Source: Hippasteria phrygiana (lineage: Eukaryota > Echinodermata > Asteroidea > Valvatida > Goniasteridae). Taken from it: DNA of 64,000 nt. Shown piece by piece: positions 11,593 through 22,530 of the stretch (position 1 is its first letter; the number at the start of each line of letters is the position of its first letter). The notes beneath the pieces are model-generated. The model worked only from the letters and a program-made list of their open reading frames with translations, ran no database searches and was not told the DNA's origin. The DNA lies in the NCBI GenBank assembly GCA_037893225.1, contig JAZGUH010000764.1, positions 62,001 through 126,000 on the forward strand, given 5' to 3'. Both the position numbers and the translations under genes were made by a program.

Positions 11593-13082
11593 GGTTGATA
11601 GATACAATTATTGCTGGTCATGAACAGTCTTCTCATGTTCTGGGAAATTTTCTGGACCTCTCCAAGGCATTCGATACAATTGATCATGATATACTTCTGG
11701 CCAAACTTTCCTTTTATGGAATAAGAGGGATTGCCTTGGAGTGGTTCAGGAATTATCTCTCTAATCGTAAACAATTTGTATTTTTAATGAACACCAGTCT
11801 TCTCCTAAAGAGTTGCTTTGCGGAGTTCCACAGGGATCCATTTTGGGACCACTTCTTTTTTCCATCTATATTAACGATTTTGATAAATCTTCTAATACTT
11901 TGTCATTTATTTTATTTGCAGATGACTCCAATTTATTTTATACTCATAGCAGTTTGAACACTCTGGTTAATGTCGTTAATACAGAACTTATTGGAGTTTC
12001 CAAATGGAAATACATTATCCCTCATAAATAAATTATCCCCAATAAATTATCCCTCAACATTGATAAAACTTCTTTTATATTGTTTAGCAACACAGCCAGT
12101 ACACTTCCCACCGAGATTCTGTTCGATAATTCCCCTGTTAATCAAACCAACTGTATCAAATTTTTGGGTATTCTTATTGACAACAAATTATCATGGAAAT
12201 CTCATGTGAACTATTATTAACAAATTGAAATATTGTTTTCCTTCCAAAATTGTATTTAATATTTAGAACGCATTCATTTTGCCATATATTTCCTATGGTA
12301 TTCTGGCCTGGGGCAACTCTAGTTCTTGTCTTTTAAATAGAATTTTGGTTTTACAGAAAAGGGCATTGCGTGTTATTGACCGTGTAGATTTTAGAGCTCA
12401 TTCTGACCCATTGTTCTTTAATCACAATACTCTTAAAATTAATGATGTATATTCCCTCCAGTTAGGAATTTTTATGCATCAGCTTGTTGCTCATAAATTA
12501 CCTAATTCGTTTGAACGAATGTTTGAGATTAATGCTGTTATTCATCGATATTATACCAGACAGTCCAAAGATTTCCATATCCCAGACATACGTACTGCTC
12601 AAGCTAAGAAATTTAAGTTGTGTATCAGGGTCCGAAATTCTGGAACTCACTACGTCAAACTCTCAGAAGTATTATTAGTCGATCTATATTTAAGAAAAAA
12701 CTTAAGGTTCTGCTTTTGGACAAATACTGTTCTTAATGTTTTTCTTTTCTAATCAGCTGTGTACAAATTTTCTAAATGATCCTCTGTGTAACTTCTGTTG
12801 CTTTACCGTACTTGTCCTTGGTTTGTCTTGTTTGTGTTGGTCCTTGTCAATTTATACGTGTAACATAAGTTTATTTTTTGTGTAGTTTAATGGAACCAGT
12901 GTAACCTATGAAAATACCATGACAATTTCATTTTTCCACACGTTAATGGGCTTTTCTACTTGACAAATTGCTTTTTAGAGAAGCCCACCACTTAATCTTA
13001 TCCGTTTAGGCCTATCTACTATGATTGTAAATCTTTTGTTTGTTTTTTGGATTAAGTGGAAATAAATATGAATGAATAAAAA
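11593..13082 (+). pseudogene. 5'-truncated non-LTR retrotransposon (fragment 2) with 3' tail
   Basis: Reads FLDLSKAFDTIDHDILLAKL (motif A), then after a frameshift near 11790 CGVPQGSILGPLLFSIYIND and SFILFADDSNLF (catalytic FADD), then INIDKTSFILFSN-like, IKFLGILIDNKLSWKSHV and YISYGILAWGNSS in other frames. Several frameshifts make it dead. The upstream part of the reverse transcriptase and any endonuclease are missing. The 3' end is ataaatatgaatgaataaa, the short tandem tail seen in CR1/L2-type elements. It splits an older repeat (11535-11592 / 13083-13170). Confidence 0.85.
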
Positions 13083-13170
13083 TCGTGTACCAATTAGGAT
13101 CCTTGCCAAAAAAAGTTGAAGTATAAACAATAGGAGGTCCCCGAGTGAAGGTAGGTGTTTGTTTTACTCA
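13083..13170 (+). repeat. right part of the GGACCTTTAACAA repeat
   Basis: 'aatcgtgtaccaattagga', 'gttgaagtataaacaatagg' and 'aggtccccgagtg' correspond to the right half of the copies at 40010-40100 and 49730-49770. Confidence 0.7.
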
Positions 13171-13233
13171 CTTGTGCGTGCACGTATATCTCTCCACTGT
13201 GTTCGTACAAGTACTGCCTTAGGTAGGGTCTGA

Positions 13234-13483
13234 AGGCCGGTTCATACTTCACGCGAATCTATATTTGAGGGCGAAGCGAATTCGTCTGGGTAACGGCGAA
13301 CGTCACAATGGAATACATTTTGCTGACGTCACAACATTCGCTTGGCTTTCGCATTCGCGTGAAGTATAAAAAGCCCGGTTCATATGCGAATGCGAAGCGA
13401 ATTTCACGACGACATCATTGAAGTTTCATTGTGACTTTCCCCGTTACCTTAACGAATTCGCTTCGCATGAATGAACCGGGTTT
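13234..13483. mobile_element. two tandem copies of the AAGCCCGGTTCATACTTC MITE
   Basis: Copy A (about 13234-13372) runs from ggccggttcatacttcacg to gcgtgaagtataaaaagcc; copy B (about 13371-13483) from agcccggttcatatgcgaat to atgaatgaaccgggtt. Both keep the inner gcgaagcgaatt motif. Confidence 0.8.
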
Positions 13484-14006
13484 GAATTGGCCTTCACGCA
13501 CAATGGGTAACAACAGGGACAATGGGACCCCACGAGGTCCAGTCTTTAGAAATCTTGCGGTCCAATCAGGAAAACACTATGGAGTTTGAGATTCCAATAG
13601 GAACAAAGGAGAACAAAAGTGGGGGTGGACAATTAGTGGGACCCCGTAAGGGTGTGTATAGGATGGGTGTGCTACCCAAGCATTCCTTCAGCCAGCAGTG
13701 CTGTTTGTGACCTCACACTGTGAACCCGTCGGACGTATACGACCGTCTAAAAGTCTCCCATTATCAAATGCTCTCCATACTCTTAAAAAGTAGTTAGATT
13801 TTATTGGAAAAAGCAGTCAAACTATCACCCACCTGACTATACAGCTATAGTCAGATGGGTAGAAGCTTGACTATTTTCCTGTCAAAACTGGGTTTTTTTT
13901 CAGAGAACAGGGCCCAATTTCATAGCTCTGCTTACCGTTAGTGAAAAAATCCCCGCTTACTGTAGCAGACAATTCTGTGCTTACGGCAAGCGTATTTCAC
14001 GCGTTA

Positions 14007-14784
14007 AGGCCTATTTACACACGCGCGCGGTAACGGAAAGCGGTAACGGAAAGCGGTATACCGCGCGATATTTTACATTTACACACGAGCGGAAACCCGT
14101 TCGGTATTTATGTTAATGCATCGACATTCCACAAAAACAATGGCGCCCCGCAAAAAGAATCGAAGGCACGAGGAAGCTCTGTTACTTCTGATCTTGGCGA
14201 GAAGATTGCGTCTCAAGCGAAAGAAAAAAACGAAGAATTTGGGTTCATGAAACTCTTCAGAAAAGAACAGAGCTTGGGGAATACCACAGATTAGTACGAG
14301 AGTTAGATAGTCATGAAGATCGTTTATTTTGGGTACTTCAGAATGTCGCGTGGTCAGTTTGCAGAAATCTTGGCACTAGTTCAACCCAAAATCATGCATG
14401 TCCACTCTCGCTCCTATACACTCCCAAATGTCTTGCTTTTTGACTGCATCTTTGTAGGCTTCTAGTGATGTGTCATACAATTGAGGATACTTCTCTACTT
14501 CCAGGATCAAAATCTCAGTGCTGCTACTCCCGTACGACGCCATATTTGTTTTAGAGACGTGCCAGCTGATCGTGACGTCATATCCAACGAGAACGCTGAT
14601 TGGTCAGAACGCGCAGTCTCAGCGCGGTATATTTGGAAAATCGCTCTGGTTTCTAAACGCAGCGGTTTATCGCTATACCGCGCGGTTTGTCCGCTCTTAA
14701 TGTAAACAACCCCATAGAAAACCATGTGTTCTATATTTTTAACCGCGCGGAATTCCGTTACCGCGCGCGTGTGTAAATAGGCCT
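14007..14784. mobile_element. PIF/Harbinger derivative, TTA target duplication
   Basis: Perfect inverted ends AGGCCTATTTACACACGCGC continuing GCGGTAACGGAA, flanked by TTA at 14004-14006 and 14785-14787. TTA/TAA duplications are the PIF/Harbinger hallmark, and the interior holds a nuclease remnant (14140-14430). 778 bp, so a deletion derivative. Confidence 0.92.
14140..14430 (+). pseudogene. Harbinger nuclease N-terminal remnant
   Basis: ATG at 14140 opens MAPRKKNRRHEEALLLLILA. After a shift in the A7 run near 14224 comes RRIWVHETLQKRTELGEYHR and LVRELDSHEDR; after a second shift near 14328 comes YFRMSRGQFAEILALVQPKI. W-V-H, the E-L pair and F-R-M-S are the conserved N-terminal pattern of Harbinger transposases. 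The catalytic part is absent. Confidence 0.8.
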
Positions 14785-14944
14785 TTAGCGGGGAATTTTG
14801 ACTCCTGAGCATGCGTACATCCCGTAACTAAGGATTCTGTGCTTACAGGGCTAGCGCAGAATTTTTCCGCTAGCGCTGTTATAGCGCAGAATGGTGATCG
14901 TAAGCGCGGAAAGCTGTGGTAAGCAGAGCCATGAAATTGGGCCC

Positions 14945-16934
14945 ATATTAAGCGAGTTGTGACTCATTTGCATTTGGACAAAAAATGGCTGTTCATTTTC
15001 TGGACAAGTAGGCCTATTGCTTACCGTGACTGTGCGAGAGTGCACTGATAAAATGTTTGGTTTAACTACTGGAACTCTCATTGTCGGAACTCTCATTATG
15101 GGAGTACCTCTCTACGAACAGCGAGGCATTCCAGTGGGCTCTTGGTTGAGCAGTAACTTGTCTGCTGGCCATCAATTCTTGAACGGGAATAATGACGGAC
15201 CAAATGCCACGAATGAACATGCACTATTATATCGATAGGCCCACAGCACTGAAACAGGCATTCGGACTCAGTTTCTTCCTCCATGGTTTGACTTACCAGA
15301 AATCTATCGCTACGGGAGAAAACCTCCGCGACAGACAAACGCAGCAGAACATTCACTTCGACAAAGGATGAAAACTGTGCCACCCTAATTTACCTTCCGC
15401 ACTGACGCCAAAAGTACAAGCATTTCTCATGAGATCTCTAATAAGGGGATAAAAGTGGACGGGTGTTCGGTACCCTGTGGAGAGGGGAACAAAGGGACTG
15501 AATAGGTCTCCACGCAATTGTGTGGGTTAGGTTGTCTCCACAAGGAATTTTGTGTACAAAGGCTATGGGGGTTTGCTTAAGTACAGGGACAAAGGGGAGA
15601 ACAATGCCATGTCTCCACAGGGATGTAAAAATGAGACTGTGTGTTGGAGCGTGTATAACCTCGTAGTTTACACTGTGAACAAGTAACAATGGATTTAGTG
15701 CCAAGTAACAATGATATGTTCATTGTTATTGCACGTTTTTCTTTTGTTAGATGTTCATAGTGTTAGACATGGTGAGAGGCGGTCGCCGATATAATGGCCC
15801 TTGGAAATAGGTAAAGTAGCTAACCAAAGATTTAGGGAGATTTCAGGGAGATTTCAGGACAACGCGTGGCTTTATGTCAAACGTTGTAACCATTAGCGTT
15901 CTAGTAACAGGGATATTATCCACCTATTTCTCACAACTATCTTAGTCTGTCTTATCTTATTCATTCAATAAAACAACGTGAGATCCTTATAGAAAGTGCG
16001 AGAGCCACGAACGGGGCTTTGATCACAATATAGGAGTAAGTGATTTATCACCCATCAATGCTTCGATAAGAACATGTCCTGTTCAAAAACCGACAGCACA
16101 CTTAACAACGCTTCACGATTTTTCGAGTGGCGCCTCCAATTCCATCCCGCCATCGCGTTCGAGCAAAGAGCTCCTCCAAAAATCACAAGCTTGTTTGAAT
16201 TAAAAGGTTCCTTTCTCTTACTCAAGAAGTGCCGCTATGGTCGAGCAATGGCCGATTAAAATCAAAATCGTTATCTATCCAATTCAGTGTAGCCTAATAA
16301 ACCACCCCTTGGTATTTTCGCCGTTTTGGCCGGCTCGATATTAAAACCCATCACTACCAAGCGTACTTAATTTTAACTGAGCTGCAACCGACTGCTAAAA
16401 AAGAATCCTAATGCTAAAAGAAGAATCCGAACGCTGAAAGAAAAAATTAGGCCTACGCCATACTAAAAAGTGCAAATAGGGTAATCCCAGACTGGTATAA
16501 TATAGGGCTCAAGGCTGGTCTATAATGCAATAAAGCCCGATTAATGCACACGCCCTTTACCGTCAATGCACAACATAATACTATTAATAGGCTTATGCAA
16601 AATAAGCCTATTAACATCGTGTCTCTATTGCTGAGTGGTATACAACACGCATTTTTTTCTGACAAAATTTGTATCATACACAAACATGAACTAGCGGTAC
16701 TTGGTCATGTTCCTAATGTTTGGAGTCTCAGAACACATAGAAAAGCCCAGATGAGTGAAAGGGGGCGTGTCACTGAATCTTGCACCAATCAAATTTCACT
16801 AATTGTAACCACGTACGTGAAACCAATCTCTCCCTATACTGCCTCTAGTATACACCGATCTATAAGCCCCGCCTTCAGGGCGTAGTGAGCATTCATTATT
16901 ATTTAAAGCAAGATCTTTGGGATATGATAGAATG
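14945..16934. other. no gene recognised; one word shared with 19.27 kb
   Basis: At 15735-15770 'cttttgttagatgttcatag' + 'tgttagaca' equals the flank of the hairpin at 19216-19290. 15440-15640 has repeated 'gtctccac' words that resemble a diverged repeat. Frames have no domains. Confidence 0.4.
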
Positions 16935-17066
16935 GAGTTTTTCAAATATACAGTTGTTAAAATCCCCAAATTGACTTTTCAGTGAAAAATTGTTGTTTCT
17001 GATTGTAACGCAGAAAGCCATAGTTCGACTCTATTCTCATTTTTGCTGTCGGGTCACAAATACCGT
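16935..17066 (+). repeat. partial copy of the ~390-bp repeat
   Basis: acagttgttaaaatccccaa, ttttcagtgaaaaattgttg and gcagaaagccata match 10085-10225 and the reverse of 54850-54950. Confidence 0.7.
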
Positions 17067-17202
17067 ATCTATCAAACCTATCGAGTGATTGGTTGTAAGT
17101 TCAACTTGTAAGACACAAGCTATGAGAGAGGAAGAGGTTGGTTTTGTGATAGGTTGTGATAGCAGGTGGGTCAACAGCCAGTTTTGTACGGTATACTATG
17201 GA

Positions 17203-17745
17203 ATTCCATTGCTGCCATTTACGCGTCGCATTTGTGGCAGTGTTACTTGGGTCCGCAGCCGTTTGCGCCGTCAACGGCGCATAGTTGCGTCGTGCCGTCG
17301 CATAGTCGCGTCGTGCCGTCGCATCGCATAGTCGCGTCGTGCCGTCGCGTCGCATAGTCGCGTCGTGCCGTCGCATAGCCGCGTCGCACCGTCGCATAGT
17401 TTTGTACTGTTTGTATAGGGCCGTCGGATAGTCGCGTCGTGCCGTCGCATAGTCGCATCGTGCCGTCACATAGTCACATTGTTGATTTCGGGTCTTTAGC
17501 CGTTTACGCCGTAAACCCTGAAAATCAACAATGCGACAATGCGACGGGACTATGCGACGGCACGACGTGACTATGCGACGACACGATGCGACTATCCGAC
17601 GGCCCTATACAAACAGTACAAAACTATGCGACGGTACGACGCGACTATCCGACGGTACGACGAGACTATGCGCCGTTGACGGCGCAAACGGCTGCGGACC
17701 CAAGTAACACTGCCACAAATGCGACGCGTAAATGGCAGCAATGGA
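17203..17745. mobile_element. foldback element with internal CGTCGTGCCGTCGCATAGT repeats
   Basis: The left arm from 17203 (attccattgctgccatttac) is mirrored by the right arm ending at 17745, each about 230-300 bp and almost identical. Both contain 'gggtccgcagccgtttgcgc' and many ~19-bp units CGTCGTGCCGTCGCATAGT. The turn is near 17500-17515 (cgtttacgccgtaaac). The left arm is longer by extra units. Open frames across it are artefacts of the repeat. Confidence 0.9.
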
Positions 17746-18574
17746 ATACACCTTTTTGACATTCTCAAAGCATCGATGGGAACTGCATCAACCGTAACTG
17801 GCATTAGAAGAGCAAGCACATTAGAACGGACGTGATTGGTCGCATTGGTCACATGTTCGTTGTCATGCTTGCAAAAATCCTCTTCTGATTGGCTAATAAT
17901 ATGACATTATTAGCTGTTCTCATTCCAGAAATTTGCATTCATCAGTAACTGGTACCCTGAGAGGGATTCCCCAATTATTTCCTTTATTGTTATTGCGATT
18001 TAAAATTGATTTTTCTGGTTATTATTGTCCTTATATTCTTTGCAAAGATATGTGAAAAGGGTATCCCTCAACTCATGACAGATATTTAGCATAAAATACA
18101 TTAATATTTGGACTGGTTCACAGTGCCATAGGTTTGTGTATAAATTACATGGTTTGTTTGGCCTCCAAACCCACAATGCATTGAGAATGTCGAAATGGTT
18201 TATTCCATAGTTATAGTATTCGCTTGGAAACCAACTTTGTCGATGACCGATGTTTACCAGTATTTAAAAATAGCCTTGTTTAAATCCAACTTTCTCGTAC
18301 TACTCAAAGACTTATTACTTGGCATTTCACATGGTAAATGGTAAATGGTAAAAATTCTTTAAAGAATAATTTCCCACAGAGATGCTTTAAGCAAGAAAAG
18401 AAAATATCTGCAGTCAGCGCGCAGCGTACTCGATAATGAGGTGCCCGGCGACGTTTTATTTGCAGCGAGTTGACGGTCTCGGACCTACGAGAATTCACGA
18501 GGTTTTTGCGAGCGTTCGGTAGTGCCTCAAGAAAATAGATGGGAAGCCCATTTTCACTGCAGTTTCCGGCCAAC
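17746..18574. other. no gene recognised; CpG-richer stretch 18.40-18.58 kb
   Basis: 18410-18580 is richer in CpG than its surroundings and ends in an ATG with a good donor (see 18575). Parts (gcagtcagcgcgcagcg, gttttatttgcagcg) recur inverted at 21300-21350, so it may be a repeat, not a promoter. Confidence 0.35.
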
Positions 18575-19089
18575 ATGGAGTTGTGAGTAAAAATGTATTT
18601 CTTTCTGCATCGAATAATACAATTTTAAAACATTTTTTTCGTTGTGAAGGCCGTTTAATAGGCTTGTAAAATGAGGTATGAAAAATAGTTTATTAAAACT
18701 ACCTGCACGTTTTTGGTGATCCTGACTGTTTCGAGATATTTTGAGATGAAATTTGTCGTTTGCTGGACACTTGAAGAGTTATGCTTTCGATCCGTACTAT
18801 TTCCATATCTGCAAGTTCAACGAGCGATTTTTATTTCGATGCTAAATGTTGGCGAAAATTACAAACTTACACGGGGAAATGTCTGATGTCAATGACGTCA
18901 CTGTGTACGTACGTGGGTGCTTATTGCGCGATGCGGCGAGAGAAAGGCATGTCGACAATATGTTCCTGTCCCGTTTCACATGATGTGGCATACATGTTCA
19001 TGAAATGCAAATTTGGCTGTGTTATAAAAACATTTAGAATGTTTTTTTTTTATGTTTCAGAGTTTCTCGGCCTAGTACTGTGAGCTGGT
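18575..19089 (+). other. possible short spliced transcript (12-codon frame)
   Basis: ATGGAGTT|gtgagt at 18575-18582 and a strong acceptor ttttttttatgtttcag|AG at 19060 would join to MELVSRPSTVSW and a stop at 19087-19089. An AATAAA lies at about 19974. If real it would be a non-coding or micropeptide transcript. Evidence is only splice-site quality. Confidence 0.2.
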
Positions 19090-19093
19090 AACA

Positions 19094-19210
19094 GGACAAC
19101 TCGTACCTTGGCCAACTCGTACCTTGGATTGGACAACTCGTACCTTGGATTGGACAATTAACTCCCACCTTGGACAACTCGTACCTAGGTTTGGACAACT
19201 CGTACCTTAC
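19094..19210 (+). repeat. GGACAACTCGTACCTT tandem repeat
   Basis: Five to six units of about 16-25 bp (acaactcgtacctt, with or without ggatt); one more single unit at 19330. Confidence 0.85.
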
Positions 19211-19215
19211 ACTTT

Positions 19216-19290
19216 GAACATCTAACAAAAGAAAACCCACGCAGTCCTTTGTAACAAAGGACTGCGTGGGTTTTCTTTTGTTAGATGTTC
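19216..19290. repeat. perfect hairpin, 37-bp arms, 1-base loop
   Basis: GAACATCTAACAAAAGAAAA...CCTTTGT, A at 19253, then the exact reverse complement to 19290. No mismatch in 37 pairs. The right arm and its flank recur at 15735-15770. Confidence 0.92.
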
Positions 19291-21911
19291 ATAGTGTTAG
19301 ACAATGGAGGAATAAGATACTTGTTTGCACAACTCGTACCCCGTTTTAAACATGGGTTTCGATGTGTTTTCATTCCAAGGAATTGCCCATCACTTAAAGA
19401 CTTATATTACTCTCGAAATGTGTTTAAAATTTAACAAATGACAAAAAGTGTGCTGTCATTGAAGTCCAGTGTGTATGTACGAGTCCATGTATTTTAGACA
19501 GATTTTTAGAAATGTTGAAACGACTCCGGTTCTGTTGAAACGCATGTACATCAGGCATGCAACTTTTCATCGGATTGTAGGGCCTACATGTATTATTTTT
19601 TTATTGGACATTCCACTGCACAGTCTTAATTCTAAAGACCCTATTTTGTGCAATTTTGAATCATATCTTTTGGTAGAAAATGTTTTGTGGTTAATTAATT
19701 TCCCTCAAATCTCAACACCGAAACCTTGCAAAATGTTATGTATTGAAGAACTTATTATTTATTGGTGTTTGATTTAAGTAAACATGTAGAAAAACTTAAC
19801 ATGTAGTTTCATGTTTACTCTTGTAAACACATTTTCATGTCTTTCGACTTAATGTAAAAAGTGTGAAAATGTCATTTCTGCAATGTCTCTGCCATTCTTT
19901 GAAATAGTATTAATGTTTAAAAGTCTTTCAGTTCCTTGTATACAAAACATTTGTAGCTGCTTGTGAAAATACAATAAAAGTGAAAATGGTACACAGGTTT
20001 TAGTTTTATTCATTAACCCTAACAGCCCAAGGCTTTTTACTAGAATCCTTCCCTAACCACACAAACTCCAACACTGTGTAGTAAACCAATGGCACATTCT
20101 TTGTACTTAGACAAAATCAGGGCATCAAGTCCCATGCAAAGTGATGGTGCCAAGGCTCTACAGTACCCAATCACACAAAATTCAACACAAATGGGGTGTT
20201 TGATTTTGGCAGGTTAGGGAAGGTTAGGGTTAAAGCATCATTTTCTGTTATTTATTATTAATGTCATCCATGATCTACAACATCATGAAGGTTATAGGAA
20301 TACAAAAATTGATAGGGTATCTCCCCCCACCCCCCCCCCCCCCCCCTTTTACAGGAAATAGCATTGTGGGTAGCCTATATTTACATTTTACAATACTTGT
20401 TTTGGCCAAACCCGTCAAAGAAAAAGTGGTTTCCCTTTTTGTTTTTAATCAGTTTGAGCCAAATCTATTAAAATGAAAAGGAAAATCATCAATAGACAAC
20501 TTTTTATCAGCACACAATAATTTCGATTTAACCCCATTTTCAATTCCAGGCTGTAGAACTTAGGTTGTGGATATATTACATTTGTCATTGAAAAAAATAG
20601 ACAAAAATGACCAAAAAGCAGCCTGGCAATCTTTGTGATGTGTTTATAATACATCATTTTACATGTACTTTCCCTATTCCGAGAAGACATGTGCATTAAT
20701 TACGCAACGATTCTATTTTCTAGTCTGGCGCCTTTACTCCGCCTTCACACTTTATTATAAGCCTGTATGTGGAGCAGGGTACCTGACACACGAAAGCGCC
20801 CTTGTGTTAAATGTAGCGGTGCCCGATTGGTCAAGATGCAAATTCGTTTGGGGATATGACCAATGAGGACAGCACATTCGTGCCATCCACGTGCTTGCAA
20901 AGCTGCGTTGTTTTCCTAATCTGGGCATACGGAATGGACATCATTTTTTAGTGATCCTGACTGTTTCGAATAATCAAGAGAACCGTATTTATAAAGATAG
21001 GTAACTTAATATTATAGCTCGTCTCCAACCCGTCAGATTCTTCTGCCCAACTTCGTTTAGTTTAGAAAAAAGACATTTTTCACCGACCGTAAATTCACTA
21101 AAACAACGGTCACATTTTCGTTCATATATTTCACAAAATGGACGTTTAAAATTTGAATAATCTCACTAAACAATAAGGCTATACCATTTCCAGCCTGTCT
21201 TTTAATTAAAATCTTACTTTTAAATACACGTTAACTGGAAAATGAATTTCGAAAATGTGATCTCCAATATCATGAATATGCATTTACCGAGCGTTTTATG
21301 CATACGCTGCAAATAAACGAAAGCACTTTTCAGCACGCTGCGCGCTGACTGTCTGGGTTTGATTTTTGTTTACTTCGTACAACCCTTACGTCTTCATACC
21401 CTACGCAAGTGCGTGTTGAAAACGTGTAGGCCTATACCTAAAGACCAACGCACGTGTGTAGTGTATAATTTGCTTACCTTTTCGACTCTTCCTAAGCCTC
21501 CATTCCCGTCATTTATTACGAACTATGGTCGCATACCCACTGCCCCTGGCCGCCAAATAGTACTTTCCAAGAAATTTTATCTAAAAAAGGGCGGGAAATG
21601 ATTACGCTCCGAAGAAAGGTAGACAAGTCTCTACGACGCTCCAGCTGTAGGCAGACGTAAAACTGCAATGTACATGTTGCGCTCTTTTCAAAAACCACTT
21701 TCGGACTCGTGTCTCCAGACGTCTAACGTAGGAGGCGCGTATTATTGCAAACAGAGTGGTGACAAGAAACAGCGCTTGGGCCGTGACCAAACGAAATACG
21801 AACTCGAGTATAGCTGGCACTATTCAGTTTAGTTGGGTACCGGAATGTTGGCTTACATTTTCTTTACATTGTTACAACAAGGGGTGGGGTTCCATCCCCA
21901 GGTGAATTGGG
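19291..21911. other. no gene recognised; poly-C tract
   Basis: Contains C-rich tract 20323-20347 and a word shared with 18.72 kb (gtgatcctgactgtttcga at 20948). The 20760-20890 stretch has two CCAAT-type boxes (gattggtc, gaccaatgag) but no attached coding exon was found. Confidence 0.4.
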
Positions 21912-22095
21912 GCACTAGTAGAGTTCGTGCGTTTTAGACCGACCGTATACCTTCAATACTGTTGTACGTAAGCCCAGCCAATCAACACTTGCGAGTGTTC
22001 ATGAGGTCAGCGATGCTTGCGTTCCATCCAATTAACTATCGGGATTGTACCTTAGCTTGTTGTTATTCATAATAAGGCCTGGCATATCGTCACCG
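21912..22095 (+). repeat. ~180-bp repeat, inverted partner at 30.2-30.4 kb
   Basis: tagagttcgtgcgttttaga, tgttgtacgtaagcccagcc, ccaattaactatcgggattg and ataaggcctggcat occur in reverse order and complement at 30376-30205, with over 85 percent identity by eye. Confidence 0.85.
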
Positions 22096-22299
22096 ACACC
22101 ACGAAGTGACACAAATGTCCCCGCGGTGCGTATAACCTTTTTAGATAAACACATTTCAATGTTTGAGATGCTTTATCTCCTCGTAATATTCACTTATTTG
22201 GATTGTTATTCATTCACGGGGAAATTCGATCTGTACACTTTTCAGATGTGCTTTTCTTTAGAGTAAATAATGTCTATTTCCGAAGTTATTTAATGTAAA

Positions 22300-22530
22300 A
22301 GAAGTGTGTCTGTCCGTGAAAACGAAAAGGTGAAGATTCTGAGTTATGTGCGTGCACACACACATTGGTGTCAGTTCGTGAAAACGAAAAGGTAGCGATT
22401 CGAGGTTGTGTGCGCGCACACACACATTGGTGTCAGTTCGTGAAAACGAAAAGGTGGAGATTCGGGGTTTTGTGCGCGCACACACACACATTGGTGTCGG
22501 TTCGTAAAAACGAAAAATTGGGGATTCAGA
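22300..22530 (+). repeat. ~62-bp tandem repeat, four units
   Basis: gaaaacgaaaaggt recurs at 22318, 22379, 22442 and (diverged) 22504; each unit carries a gtgcgcgcacacacacattg segment that is itself near-palindromic. Confidence 0.88.

Larger units (their letters stand above)
13910..14944. mobile_element. MITE with GGGCCCAATTTCATAGCTC ends, host of a Harbinger insertion
   Basis: Left end GGGCCCAATTTCATAGCTC + TGCTTACC; right end GGTAAGCAGAGCCATG + AAATTGGGCCC. Without the nested element it would be about 254 bp. The CAGGGCCC-type end suggests hAT, but no clear target duplication is seen. Decayed relatives lie at 1.3-1.7 kb. Confidence 0.8.

Noticed and set aside
17101..17852. Open frames in and around the foldback
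   Set aside because: Arg-rich repeats (RRDYATAR) come from the CGTCGTGCCGTCGC units on both strands.
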